A stretch of 64,000 nt of DNA, taken from the NCBI GenBank assembly GCA_963787485.1, contig CAWBDF010000006.1:502320-566319 (forward strand), read 5' to 3'. The notes below the pieces were generated by a model. The model was not told where the DNA came from. It worked only from the letters and a program-made list of their open reading frames with translations, and searched no databases. This document shows, in pieces, positions 32,296-40,724 of the stretch; position 1 is the stretch's first letter, and each line of letters begins with the position of its first letter. The position numbers and the translations under genes were made by a program. The DNA is from Bog-473 sp963787485. Its GTDB lineage: Bacteria > Actinomycetota > Acidimicrobiia > Acidimicrobiales > RAAP-2.

Positions 32296-33546
32296 TCACT
32301 TCTCAGGCTTGCGGGCCAGTCCAACTGGATACTCGACGCGTGTGTCAGAGCGGCGGACGACTACGATTGCGATGTCGTCTTGGGCTTCATCCCCGAGCAT
32401 CGCCCGAGTGACCTGACGGCAGACGGCCTCGGCGCTATCGGCATTGAGGGCGTTGCGTAACCGTTCCATTCCATTATCGACACTCTCTCCGCGGCGTTCG
32501 ACCAGACCATCGGTGTAGAGCACCATCGCTGCTCCATCAGGTAACGCTACGATGGTCGCCGATCTGCTGATCTCTGTACGGACGCCGAGCGGCGGTCCGA
32601 TCTGCAAGCTGAGGAAGTAGCCCGGTTCCTCCACCGGGACCAGAAGCGGGGGTAGGTGGCCGGCGGTGGCGACGCGGAACTCGTCGTACGGGAACGAGGC
32701 AGTGGCGCACACGGCGGTCACCATGGTCGCCGCTTCGAAGTGCTGAACCTTACGACTGGTGAGCTCCAGGACTTCGGCTGGCTCACTGCTGAGCAGGGCA
32801 TAGGAACGCAACGCACTTCGCACCCGACCCATCACCACCGCCGCATGCAGGCCGTGGCCGGCCACGTCGCCGGTCACAACCCACAGCTGGCCGGAGGGCA
32901 CGGTGAAGACGTCGTACCAGTCGCCACCGACAGGCTCCTCTGGGGTGAGGTAACGGGTGGCGAATTCCAGGCCCGGACACTCGGGTAGCCGGCCGGGTAG
33001 CAGGCTGCGTTCCAGCAGGGCGGTTGCTGCTCGCTCGACCGCCAGCTGACGAGCCTGGACTGCCCCGGCGAGCCGTTCGGCGACCACCTGGAGGAGCACG
33101 GCGTCGGGAGCCTCGAACCGGCGGTCCTCAAGCCGGCCTACATGAAGCACACCGATCACCTCATCTGCTACGAGGAGCGGCACCCCGAGCATGGTGCGGA
33201 TCCCCTTCTCCCAAAGGATCGGGTTCGCGACCGTGGTCGAGTCGACCCGATCCAGGCGCACCGGCTCCTTTGACCGGGCGATGCGTCCGGCGAAACCGAC
33301 GCCGATCGGCACGCGGACGCCCTGGCGGACCTCCTCCTCGATACCGCACGCCGCCCGGGCGACGAGATCACCAGAGTCCTTGTCGAGAAGCAGCACGGCT
33401 GCGGTGTCCGCGTCGAGAATTTCCCGCACACGCACTAATAGCTCGACGAGCAGGTCCTCAACGTCTAGGCGGCCCAGCTTGCTCTCCGTGACGGCCCGAA
33501 AATTGGCCAACTGATCCTGGGCGCTTACGACACTGTGGTTCTTCAC
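32296..33546 (-). CDS. GAF-SpoIIE (PP2C) serine phosphatase
   Basis: 416 aa from the GTG at 33546 (an upstream frame extends 31 codons more). A GAF domain (about 20-170: ILDADTAAVLLLDKDSGDLV; TMLGVPLLVADEVIGVLHVG) is followed by a SpoIIE domain with all metal-binding motifs: VGGDWYDVF, VVTGDVAGHGLHAAVVMGR, LYTDGLVERRGES and DDIAIVVV. Such enzymes dephosphorylate STAS anti-anti-sigma factors in partner-switching stress control. Candidate partners are the STAS proteins at 36918 and 56821 and HATPase proteins at 36480 and 37706. Confidence 0.9.
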   Translation of the reverse strand: MKNHSVVSAQDQLANFRAVTESKLGRLDVEDLLVELLVRVREILDADTAAVLLLDKDSGDLVARAACGIEEEVRQGVRVPIGVGFAGRIARSKEPVRLDRVDSTTVANPILWEKGIRTMLGVPLLVADEVIGVLHVGRLEDRRFEAPDAVLLQVVAERLAGAVQARQLAVERAATALLERSLLPGRLPECPGLEFATRYLTPEEPVGGDWYDVFTVPSGQLWVVTGDVAGHGLHAAVVMGRVRSALRSYALLSSEPAEVLELTSRKVQHFEAATMVTAVCATASFPYDEFRVATAGHLPPLLVPVEEPGYFLSLQIGPPLGVRTEISRSATIVALPDGAAMVLYTDGLVERRGESVDNGMERLRNALNADSAEAVCRQVTRAMLGDEAQDDIAIVVVRRSDTRVEYPVGLARKPEK

Positions 33547-33631
33547 GCACAGAGCGTACCGGTGTCCCGGCGCGAGGCTCTGGAAGGGATTTGTGCAACG
33601 CCTGGGCGGAACAGGAAACAACGAAACTACA

Positions 33632-33772
33632 TCACCCAAAAAACGTCACGGCGGCGCTGATCCACGCAAGGCCTCCCATAGCGCCTCGAAGACATGCTGG
33701 GGTGGCCAGACCGGCTAGAGCCCCCGGCCCAACGCTGATTGCCTTCCAGGTATACCTCTTGATTGGCTGCAC
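33632..33772 (-). pseudogene. Truncated DUF4235-type membrane protein (repeat copy A)
   Basis: From the GTG at 33772 it reads QPIKRYTWKAISVGPGALAG then shifts frame: copy A has GGGG where copy B (38338-38637) has GGG within the stretch encoding LATQHVLEALWEALRG. Homology then ends and the frame stops at 33632. This leaves about 20 meaningful residues. Confidence 0.7.
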
Positions 33773-34170
33773 GTGACACTCCTACCCCAGTAGTGCGATC
33801 GCACACATGTCTATGGAAGATGAGTCGGACCGCCCAAGACGAGGCGGGCCCGGCTTGAGTGCAGGCCTCGGCCGACTGATCTCTTCCACCCTTTCCCTGG
33901 GGCCCTGCAGGCCGAGTAGTCAATGACCAGTGTGAGCGCCCTTCCGTCTGGGTAACTCATCCACACGGTTTGCCAGGACAACGGCCGACCAGGACAACGG
34001 CCGAGAGGAAGCCCACATTGCCTGTGAACGAAGGTCAGCTGCACGATCTGCTCTACCAAAGCTTTGGAGACTGAGCTCCGCGGAGTGCAAGCCTACGAAG
34101 GGGCGCTGGCCTGCGCCCGCACGACGACTTGCGAGGTGAGTGGGAGCACTATTTCAAGCAGGTCCCCGAG
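33656..34170. repeat. ~510-bp direct repeat, copy A
   Basis: Closely similar to 38522-39020 over its whole length: DUF4235 5' part (minus), the intergenic stretch with ATGTC-ATGGA-GATGAG, and the first ~50 codons of a ferritin-like gene (plus). Copy A also has a private 16-bp tandem duplication, CCAGGACAACGGCCGA, at 33973-34004. Both copies carry different frameshifts. Confidence 0.8.
34018..34170 (+). pseudogene. 5' remnant of a ferritin-like gene (copy A)
   Basis: TTG at 34018 opens PVNEGQLHDLLYQ, matching the intact protein at 49215-49814 (PVDEGQMHDLLFQ). A frameshift then leads to a stop, while TELRGVQAYEGALACA and GEWEHYFKQVPEH continue in the other frames. Only about 50 codons of the 199-codon gene are present. 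Confidence 0.7.
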
Positions 34171-34450
34171 CACCTTCTGCGGCGTCGGAGGCGGCGATCC
34201 GCGCAGCGCCTTGCAGATGACCTCGAGGACACGCTGCGAGGCAAGAGTCGCCAGCGCTCCCGATCCGACCGCGCTGCCTTCGAGCCGTACATCTCTACGA
34301 ACGGCACAGCGACTTTGCGACCCCGATGACCCCCGGAGTCACACGTGCGCGCCGCAACGGGGGCGAATGGACACACGTCTACCGATTGAATCGGGCGACA
34401 ACCGGGAACATTTCCAACTATCAAGATATCGAGCGGAACGGAGCAGCGGC

Positions 34451-34864
34451 ATGGACCAGGAAAGCTTCATCGACCTTCTGAACGAGGATCTGCGGACTGA
34501 ATACCAATCGATCGTGCAGTACATCAGCCACGTGGCCACTGTCACCGGGGCCGAGTTCATCAGCGTCATTGACGAACTGAAGGTGCACCTGACCCAGGAG
34601 CTGAAGCACGCGGAGATCCTCGCAGATCAGATCGCCTTCCTCGGCGGGGCGCCCTCCACCACAGTACCCGAAGTGGAGAGAGCTACCGGGAGTGAGGCGC
34701 TGGCCGCCGACCTGCGCCTCGAGGAGAGCCAGCTCGAGCGGTACCGGCAGCGGTTCAGCCAAGCCACGGATCTTGGCCTGGCCGATGTGGCCGAAGCCTT
34801 GCGCCCGCTGCTCGAGCAAACACAGGAGCACGTCCGCGACCTTCAGACCGCGCTCGGCCGCTAG
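34451..34864 (+). CDS. Ferritin-like (bacterioferritin-type) small protein
   Basis: 137 aa. A four-helix pattern with iron-ligand positions is visible: DLLNEDLRTEYQSIVQYISH (Glu, His), TQELKHAEILADQIAFLGG (E-x-x-H), LRLEESQLERYRQRFSQATD, and EALRPLLEQTQEHVRDLQTA (E-x-x-H). This resembles the bacterioferritin/Dps-like group but is shorter than a 158-aa bacterioferritin. ATG at 34451 follows GGAGCAGC. It probably binds or oxidises iron. Unrelated in sequence to the 199-aa ferritin-like family nearby. Confidence 0.75.
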   Translation: MDQESFIDLLNEDLRTEYQSIVQYISHVATVTGAEFISVIDELKVHLTQELKHAEILADQIAFLGGAPSTTVPEVERATGSEALAADLRLEESQLERYRQRFSQATDLGLADVAEALRPLLEQTQEHVRDLQTALGR

Positions 34865-35288
34865 CAGTCGTGGATCAGTCGACCCCTCATATCGACCTCT
34901 CAGCGTCCGCTTCGCCAACCGGGAGTCGGCAGCACGCATTGACGCGGCTACGCGCAGCCTTCCCGCACATGGACAAGTGAGTCAGGGCCAGTTTCCCGTG
35001 GTTGCCCCAAGGAATGCACCGTCGCGTCCCAGATTGACTTGCAAAGGGTTTAGGTTGCGCCGGCCCCGGGTACTGCTATGCCGCCGGGAAAGCCCCGGGG
35101 AATCCAACTGCTTAGGGAGCGCCCGATAGTTGGAGCTGGTCGCCTCGCTGTCAGCGTCATCGTGTTCGAAGTGGGGGCCATTCTCGATTGGGCTGTGATG
35201 GAGCTCAACGTACTAGCGGAGTGTTCCAACAACACAGCGCGGTCAACGCGGTATCGACGACCAACCCGCCAGAGCGAAAGGTGCACTT
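34865..35288. other. Intergenic, no clear gene
   Basis: 424 bases. A short hydrophobic frame starting at 35078 (RLAVSVIVFEVGAILDWAVM) could encode a membrane peptide but continues as a shadow into CsbD; I do not call it. Confidence 0.45.
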
Positions 35289-35462
35289 ATGTCAACCGTA
35301 GACAAGGCCAAGAACAAGGCCCAAGAAGCAAAGGGCAATCTCGAACAGGTTGCGGGAAAGGCCACCAACGACCGGTCACGACAGGCGAAAGGAAAGAGGG
35401 AAAAGACGGCTGGCAACCTGAAGCAGGCGGGAGAAAAGGTGAAGGACGCGCTCCGGAAATAG
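35289..35462 (+). CDS. CsbD-family stress protein
   Basis: 57 aa: MSTVDKAKNKAQEAKGNLEQ, then VAGKATNDRSRQAKGKREKT and AGNLKQAGEKVKDALRK. This is the complete CsbD pattern (small, Lys/Glu/Ala-rich, two amphipathic helices), general stress proteins controlled by alternative sigma factors in many bacteria; the molecular role is unclear. A terminator hairpin follows at 35469. A frameshifted second copy is at 62738. Confidence 0.85.
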   Translation: MSTVDKAKNKAQEAKGNLEQVAGKATNDRSRQAKGKREKTAGNLKQAGEKVKDALRK

Positions 35463-35468
35463 TGGGCT

Positions 35469-35502
35469 GCACCCACCTCGACCAAGTGGATCGAGGTGGT
35501 GC
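35469..35502 (+). terminator. Hairpin after CsbD
   Basis: GCACCCACCTCGA / TCGAGGTGGTGC: a 12-bp stem with one bulged base and a 9-nt loop, 6 bp after the CsbD stop. It lacks a strong U-run (GTCTCT). Confidence 0.6.
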
Positions 35503-35565
35503 GTCTCTACGGGTCTCAGAAGGGTGTCCAATCTTGGCACCTAAATTATGGAAAGGGGAACGATT

Positions 35566-35727
35566 GTGGCGATACTCTTGTTAGCACTTCTCGTACTGAT
35601 TCTCTTCGGCGCTGGCTTTGCGATTCACCTACTGTGGATTGCGGCGGTTGTCCTGGCGATTGTGTGGGTGGTGAGCTTCGCACTCAGCCGAGGGGAAGGA
35701 GCCAGCCGGAGGCCTCTCCGTCGGTAG
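35566..35727 (+). CDS. 53-aa hydrophobic membrane peptide
   Basis: GTG at 35566 with AAAGGGGA upstream. Nearly the entire chain is hydrophobic (AILLLALLVLILFGAGFAIH; LLWIAAVVLAIVWVVSFAL) before a basic tail SRGEGASRRPLRR. It is like the short actinobacterial hydrophobic proteins found beside CsbD and other stress genes. Two close membrane helices are predicted. Function unknown. Confidence 0.7.
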   Translation: MAILLLALLVLILFGAGFAIHLLWIAAVVLAIVWVVSFALSRGEGASRRPLRR

Positions 35728-35754
35728 ATCGGCGACGGCCCTGAACCGACATCG

Positions 35755-36375
35755 CATACAATTGGTGGCGACGGGCCGCCAGCCGAACACCGACGATCTC
35801 GGGTTGGACACAGTCGAGATCGCTCTCAAAGCTGACGGCACATCGTCGTGGATGAGTTTGGACGCGCCGCGAAGGGGATCTGGGCCCTCGGGGACTGCAG
35901 TTCGCCCTTCGAGCTGAAACACGTGGTGAACGCCGAAGCCCGCGCGATCGCCCACAACCTGGCTCACCCCCATGATCTGCGTCCATTGCCGCACGACTGG
36001 GTGCCCTCTGCGGTGTTCACAGACCCACAGATTGCCTCGGTCGGGGCCCGATCACGGGATCTCGCGGGGCGACCCTACGTCGAGGCTCTCCAGGAATATG
36101 GCGACATCGCCTATGGCTGGGCGTTGCAAGATCGCCGCGGTGTGTGCAAGCTCTATGCCGACCCCGAGACCAGCACCCTGCTCGGCGCCCACATTCTCGG
36201 CTATCAGGCTTCGCTCCTCCTCACCCCGCTCATTCAAGCGGTCGCTCACGGTCAGCGAGTCGCTGACCTGGCGCGGGGCCAGTACTGGATCCACCCGGCT
36301 CTGAGCGAGGTCGTCGAGAATGCTCTCCTGAAGCTGCCGGTCGACGACTTCGTGGCATCGGGTGAACACCATTGA
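35755..36375 (+). pseudogene. Mycothione/disulfide reductase, 5'-truncated and frameshifted
   Basis: The segment LVATGRQPNTDDLGLDTVEI is the end of the NADPH-domain motif of class I disulfide reductases. After a frameshift near 35840 the rest is intact: VDEFGRAAKGIWALGDCSSP, ELKHVVNAEARAIAHNLAHP, and the dimerisation domain ending WIHPALSEVVENALLKL. Wording such as LKHVVNAEAR and AHNL fits mycothione reductase. The FAD domain with the redox Cys pair is missing. Confidence 0.8.
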
Positions 36376-36479
36376 CGGGGACCGCCGGCCGCATGCCATG
36401 GCGCCACCGTTAGAAGCCCCGCAGTTTCTGGCTATCTCGGACTGGTGTCGGCGAAGTCCCGACGGCGATAGCCCGCTGA

Positions 36480-36872
36480 TTATCCGATCGCCGATCGCTG
36501 TCCGGCTTCTCGGCACCTCAGTGTGAACCACACGGACTTCCCGGCCTCGCAGTCCACCACACCCCAATCATGCGCTAACAACCCAACGATGAGGAGGCCT
36601 CGTCCATGCGGTTCGTGCGCCCCAGGATTCTTGGGTACGGGACGACCCACACCGGCGTCAGTAACCGTTGCCTTGACGATGTCGTTCGCCCTTAGGAGTT
36701 CGAGGTCGATGGGGCTCGAACCGTGCACGACGGCGTTGCTCACCAGCTCGCTGACCATCAACTCGGCGGCGGTGAGCACCTCTTCCTCGCAGTCCACTAG
36801 CTCGGAACGGATGAGACCCCTGGCTAACGCTGGACTCTCCGCGGTCGCGGGTAGTCGCCTCACTGTGCTCAC
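36480..36872 (-). CDS. RsbW-like anti-sigma/HATPase regulator
   Basis: 130 aa. GHKL ATPase motifs are present: N box ELMVSELVSNAVVHG, G1 TVTDAGVGRP, G2 PHGRGLLIVGLLAHDWGV. It is a single-domain HATPase_c of the RsbW/BtrW type widely encoded in actinobacteria, which bind a sigma factor or a STAS protein and phosphorylate the latter. A STAS gene lies 45 bp upstream in the same direction, forming a likely pair. Confidence 0.85.
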   Translation of the reverse strand: MSTVRRLPATAESPALARGLIRSELVDCEEEVLTAAELMVSELVSNAVVHGSSPIDLELLRANDIVKATVTDAGVGRPVPKNPGAHEPHGRGLLIVGLLAHDWGVVDCEAGKSVWFTLRCREAGQRSAIG

Positions 36873-36917
36873 CGATCCCTAGCCTTTCCGGCAAACACAT
36901 CAGATACCCGTCGGTGG

Positions 36918-37304
36918 CTATGGGTAAACCTGAGCTGCCCTCGACTCCGTGGCCGAAATCGACTCGCGACCATCAGAGGCATCTGACGAGGGGGGTGACC
37001 ACGATGGGTCCCACTCGGTCAACAAATCGGATAATCCCGTGAGCTCGAAGACACGCCTGACGTTCGGCTGTGGACGGGTCAGCACAACGGCGCCACCGAG
37101 TGCCTTCTTCGCTTGAATGATGGCCGCGAGTCCGGAGCTGTCGATAAAGGTCAGCTCGGACAGGTCGATCACGAGCTTCGAACCGGAAATCTCAACCAGC
37201 CAATCCGAGAGACCCTCTGTTCCCGCCAAATCAAGCTCACCCCGGAACGAGACAAGGTGGATGTCGCTGAAATCAGTCACGATACATGAAAACAGGGGTT
37301 TCAT
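36918..37304 (-). CDS. STAS-domain anti-anti-sigma factor
   Basis: 128 aa from ATG 37304, which has GGGGAGGG upstream. Pattern: IHLVSFRGELDLAGTEGLSD, then SKLVIDLSELTFIDSSGLAA, with the phosphorylatable Ser in DSSG, and VFELTGLSDLL. The last 25 residues are a polar Ser/Asp-rich extension. It should bind the HATPase encoded after it and be dephosphorylated by a SpoIIE-type enzyme such as that at 32296. Confidence 0.85.
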   Translation of the reverse strand: MKPLFSCIVTDFSDIHLVSFRGELDLAGTEGLSDWLVEISGSKLVIDLSELTFIDSSGLAAIIQAKKALGGAVVLTRPQPNVRRVFELTGLSDLLTEWDPSWSPPSSDASDGRESISATESRAAQVYP

Positions 37305-37705
37305 AATACCCTCCCCATTTTGGAGCCACAACGTAGCCACGCCGTCGGATACCTCGCTGCCCACATTTTATCGGTCAAATCGGCCAAGACCAAGCTATCG
37401 ACGGTGGTCTCGTACGCCGATAGGGCCTCCGTCCCACGGAGGTTTACGCTCGGACCTTGGATGCCTCAAGGCTGGTCTTTCCATCCCGTTCGACGCACGG
37501 GACTCATTTGAGTGGCGTGTCCCCGTACGCTGAGACGGGGTGCAGGGTGGTGGACAACGACGCCGTCTTGGGTCATTTTGCAGTTTTCGTGGGCGTAGAT
37601 TCACATGAGGCCATTCTGTTGGACCCCATGTCGTTGTCTGACCACAAGGATGGCTCGGTCGGATGACAGACCCAAAGATGATTCTGTCGCAAGGGGCGAT
37701 TGGGC
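37305..37705. other. Intergenic, no gene seen
   Basis: 400 bases between a STAS gene (minus) and the HATPase gene at 37706 (minus). Short frames present have no domain, no ribosome-binding site and no conservation that I can see. Confidence 0.45.
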
Positions 37706-38197
37706 CTAGCCGGAAGAGTCATCCCATGGCCCAGGGTTCGCCAGGACCTCACGTCCCGAGCCGAGAACCACCTTTTCGATATGGTCGCCGTGACATCGGC
37801 ACGCCGTGAGGTACGTCCAGTCGCTCGCCTCTAGGCGGAACCAGACTTGCTTGCCCTTGGGAAGGATACTAACCCCCCAATCAGCAGACAGAGCCTCCAC
37901 GATTACCATCCCGCGTCCACCCTCTGCCGTGTGATCGATAGAAAGGACCCGTGGCACTCCCTCGGGTTGACCGTCTGTCACTCCGACTTCGAGGAATCCA
38001 TCAGCCATGGCCGCTGTGATTGCCGGCCCGCTCCGAGCATGGCGAACCGCATTTGAGACGAGTTCGCTGATGAGCAGATTGGCGGTCTCCGAGAGCCGCA
38101 ATGCTTCCCACCGTCCTAGTACGTCGGTCAGCCAAGTTCGCGCAGCCGACGGTGCCGACGCCTCTCGTCTCAAGTCCGCTCTCGCTATCCGGCACAT
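37706..38197 (-). CDS. Second RsbW-like HATPase regulator
   Basis: 163 aa from ATG 38197. Motifs: NLLISELVSNAVRHARSGPA (N box), VGVTDGQPEGVPRVL (a divergent G1), EGGRGMVIVEALSADWGVSI (G2) and KQVWFRLEA. A C-terminal 35-residue extension with Cys and His (CRCHGDHIEKV) is unusual for the family. It is a probable anti-sigma or partner-switch kinase. The exact start is uncertain: the frame extends upstream to a TTG at 38287. Confidence 0.75.
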   Translation of the reverse strand: MCRIARADLRREASAPSAARTWLTDVLGRWEALRLSETANLLISELVSNAVRHARSGPAITAAMADGFLEVGVTDGQPEGVPRVLSIDHTAEGGRGMVIVEALSADWGVSILPKGKQVWFRLEASDWTYLTACRCHGDHIEKVVLGSGREVLANPGPWDDSSG

Positions 38198-38337
38198 TCG
38201 CTGTTTGGGCTCCCCTGCCGACTCGCGTCGAAGCACGCGCTTCGGACGAGTCGCGTCTACCCGTTTGGTCGTTGCTGAAATTTTCAACCCGTGCTGACAA
38301 AGAGGCCAGTTGTGCGCCCATTCGTGAGTTCGGCTCG

Positions 38338-38637
38338 TTACGCGGCAGGAGTCTGGTCAAGTCCAGGCTCCGGTGGCAGTTCGTGAACCGCCGTTTCCCA
38401 AAGGGCAGCAGCAGTACGCACAGCAAGGAGACGCGCCACACCGACACCGACGCCCGTAGCGACGGCCCAGCTCAAAGCGTCTAACCAGGACGAATTCTGA
38501 TCTGCAACCACCTTCGGAGGGGCTGATCCACGCAAGGCCTCCCATAGCGCCTCGAGGACATGCTGGGTGGCCAGACCGGCTAGAGCCCCCGCCCCAACGC
38601 TGATTGCCTTCCAGGTATACCTCTTGATTGGCCGCAC
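38338..38637 (-). CDS. DUF4235-type membrane protein
   Basis: 99 aa, GTG with GGAGGTG upstream. Two hydrophobic segments: YTWKAISVGAGALAGLATQH and LDALSWAVATGVGVGVARLL, the second followed by AVRTAAALWETAVHELPPEP. This is the usual DUF4235 layout (small, two TM, W-K near start). A longer member is at 54519 and a broken one at 33632. Role unknown; such genes cluster with DUF3618 and holin-like genes. Confidence 0.8.
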   Translation of the reverse strand: MRPIKRYTWKAISVGAGALAGLATQHVLEALWEALRGSAPPKVVADQNSSWLDALSWAVATGVGVGVARLLAVRTAAALWETAVHELPPEPGLDQTPAA

Positions 38638-39020
38638 GTGACACCTCCTACCCCGATAGTGCTCCCGTACACATGTCAATGGACGATGAGCCGGACCGTC
38701 CAAGACGAGGCGGGCCCGGCTTGAGTGCAGGCCTCGGCCGCCTGATCTCTCCCACCCTTTCCCTGGGGCCTGCAGGCCGAGTAGTCAATCACCAGTGTGA
38801 GCGCCCTTCCGGCTGGGTAACACACTCACACCATTCGTTCCGACAACGACCGAGAGGAAGCTCACATTGCCTGTCAACCAAGGTCGGCTGCACGATCTGC
38901 TCTACCAAGTGTTGGTGACTGAGCTCGGCGGGGTGCAGGTCTCCGAAGCCGCCCTGGCCTGCGCCCGTAACGTAGACCTGCGAGATGAATGGGAGAACTA
39001 CCAAGAACAGACCCGCCGCC
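38522..39020. repeat. ~500-bp direct repeat, copy B
   Basis: Counterpart of 33656-34170. Here the DUF4235 gene is intact while the ferritin-like gene extends full length but is frameshifted near 39030. The two copies lie 4.9 kb apart in the same orientation and could recombine, deleting or duplicating 34.2-38.5 kb. Confidence 0.8.
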
Positions 39021-39471
39021 ACAAAGCGTCGAGCTAATCGAAGGTGCTCTACGGGCTTTCGGGCTCGACCCAACAACTGACACGCCCGGCCGGACAGTCG
39101 TTCGCCACGCCGGAGAAGCCCTTGCCAAGGCCATCGCCCTGGCTCAAGCCGAGGCCACCGCCGAGCAGGCCCAGATCGTTGCCGCCGAATGCGTCACCTT
39201 GGCCGAGACCAAGGACCAGCTCAACTGGGAACTCATCGGCGAGATTGTGGTCCATCTCACCGGAGAGCCCGCCAAGGTGTTGCGCGCTGCCCATAAAGAG
39301 GTCGAGGCACAAGAAGAGGAGCATCTGTACCACAACGCTGGCTGGGCTAGAGAGCTGTGGATCGAGGGCCTCGGCCTGCCCGCAGTGCTCCCCCCGCCCG
39401 AGGAGCAAAAGGGCGTCAAGACCGCCATCGGTGCCGCCCGCGCCAAGCAAACCCGCCAAGACATGACCTGA
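38867..39471 (+). pseudogene. Frameshifted ferritin-like gene (copy B)
   Basis: TTG at 38867: PVNQGRLHDLLYQVLVTELG ... EWENYQEQTRRHKASS then stop. The rest is in another frame: VELIEGALRAFGLDPTTDTP, AAECVTLAETKDQLNWELIG, HLYHNAGWARELWIEGLGLP to RQDMT. The intact homologue (49215-49814) continues RHHVELVEDSLRAFGLDP, so about five extra bases (AAAGC) or an equivalent indel at 39028-39036 break the gene. Confidence 0.8.
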
Positions 39472-39803
39472 TCCGGTCTGAACTCTGCCTACAAACGCGA
39501 TGGAGAGCGAACCACGCCCGCAAAACGAGCCAACGTGAAGAACACGGAACAGTACGAGGCTGCGATTGGTCGAGGGGGTCCTCGTCGGCATTCTGAGTGC
39601 GATCAATGACCCGGACGTCGCAGTTGGTGTATCGGCGCTATCAAAAGTGGCCACCGTCATGGGGCTCATGGTTCAAATCACCGCCGGCGTGATTGTCGGA
39701 GCCGAAGAGAAGGGCGTCATCGGTCTGCGCGAGCAGCTGCGAGACACCTGCCGCGAAGCGGCCGCCCCGCAGGGCGGCCACAACGCTGGGGCTACGGGCT
39801 TTC
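39472..39803. other. Mostly non-coding, one weak frame
   Basis: 332 bases. A plus frame from 39566 has a hydrophobic/acidic stretch (KVATVMGLMVQITAGVIVGA) but turns into low-quality sequence beyond 39790, where it overlaps the opposite gene. Not called. Confidence 0.4.
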
Positions 39804-40115
39804 TTACGACTCCGCCGGCCTCCTGTGTCCCGTCACCTCGAAGAGGACATCGTCGTCCCACTCGTCGATACCGCTATCCACCCCATCGGGGATGCACCGC
39901 CCGAAGTTGCACGCTTGCTCAAGCAGGTCCCCGCGGGCCTCCCAGAGCTGGCCGAGGATGAGCCGGATTGCAGGATCCTCCTCGGAGCGACCCGTAAGGG
40001 CGACGAGTGCCTCGACGGCATGGTCGAACCGGTAATCAGCCACCATTTCCCCACCGAAGAAGCCGGGGATCTCGCATAGCTGGATGAGTGGCTCCGTGGT
40101 GGTGGCGGCGGTCAT
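39804..40115 (-). CDS. 103-aa acidic protein of cassette B, unknown
   Basis: ATG at 40115 overlaps the stop of the upstream gene (ATGA). Helical acidic sequence: CEIPGFFGGEMVADYRFDHA, VEALVALTGRSEEDPAIRLI, then DSGIDEWDDDVLFEVTGHRR. No family is recognised. It is the second gene of a short minus operon that starts at the palindrome pair 40612-40665. Confidence 0.55.
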   Translation of the reverse strand: MTAATTTEPLIQLCEIPGFFGGEMVADYRFDHAVEALVALTGRSEEDPAIRLILGQLWEARGDLLEQACNFGRCIPDGVDSGIDEWDDDVLFEVTGHRRPAES

Positions 40116-40585
40116 GACGTCTCCACCGTTCCGCCGCCGCATCGCTTTGACCACAACGAGCGCAGAAGGTCGCGCCGTTCATCGATCGGCAATGCCTCGG
40201 TCCGCTCAATTAGCCCCTCGAACCGGTCACAGACGGTCGATCCTCTCCTCGAGCTCGTCGAGGCGTTCAACCGGCGTGCGCTGTGGCTTTGTGACGGCGG
40301 TCTTGACGCCTTCTTCCAAACATCGAACCCGCTTGGTCCATCCGGTTCGGCCCTACCAAACCACTGGAGGAACTGGGCGACCCAGTTCTCACCCTTGGTG
40401 GCTCGACAGCACAGCACGCGCGCCCGCATACGGGACTCCTTCGTCCCCTCAGCGGCTAGTTGCTTGGCAATCTCTCGCTCCCGCGCGACAACAGCCCGTA
40501 TCGAGGCCAGAGGTTCGAAGTAATCGGGCGACACCCACCGCCCGCTGATGTCCTGCACGCTCGAGGGCGCCGTGGTCATGGTCAT
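40112..40585 (-). CDS. Cassette B operon gene, probably frameshifted inside
   Basis: 157 codons from ATG 40585. The first 75 look genuine (QDISGRWVSPDYFEPLASIR; REREIAKQLAAEGTKESRMR; GENWVAQFLQWFGR). After that, better coding sequence appears in another frame (RTGWTKRVRCLEEGVKTAVT; PVERLDELEERIDRL then TGA), and the main frame resumes as FEGLIERTEALPIDERRDLL. I read this as an indel near 40345 and possibly two fused genes. No family recognised; the first part may be a DNA-binding or adaptor domain. Confidence 0.45.
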   Translation of the reverse strand: MTMTTAPSSVQDISGRWVSPDYFEPLASIRAVVAREREIAKQLAAEGTKESRMRARVLCCRATKGENWVAQFLQWFGRAEPDGPSGFDVWKKASRPPSQSHSARRLNASTSSRRGSTVCDRFEGLIERTEALPIDERRDLLRSLWSKRCGGGTVETS

Positions 40586-40611
40586 GGATTCCCTTCCTCT
40601 CTCATACACTC

Positions 40612-40665
40612 TTGCGTTAGATCTAACGCAATGATAACCATACGCTTGCGATAGACTGATCGCAA
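40612..40665. promoter_or_regulatory. Pair of 20-bp TTGCG...CGCAA palindromes
   Basis: TTGCGTTAGATCTAACGCAA (40612-40631) is a perfect 20-bp palindrome; TTGCGATAGACTGATCGCAA (40646-40665) has arms TTGCGAT/ATCGCAA. Their centres are 34 bp apart, close to three helical turns. They lie between divergent transcription units (40585 minus, 40725 plus), so one dimeric repressor probably controls both, perhaps with looping or cooperative binding. Confidence 0.75.
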
Positions 40666-40724
40666 CCCCCAACAACGGTGGGGCCCCAAGTAGCGTTTTG
40701 AGGGCCGTGACCAGGAGAGTTCCA

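Noticed and set aside
38628..38918. Plus frame starting near ATGTCAATGGAC in repeat copy B (97 codons)
   Set aside because: Only the first ~30 codons are shared with copy A, where the frame soon stops; no domain. Kept as part of the repeat.
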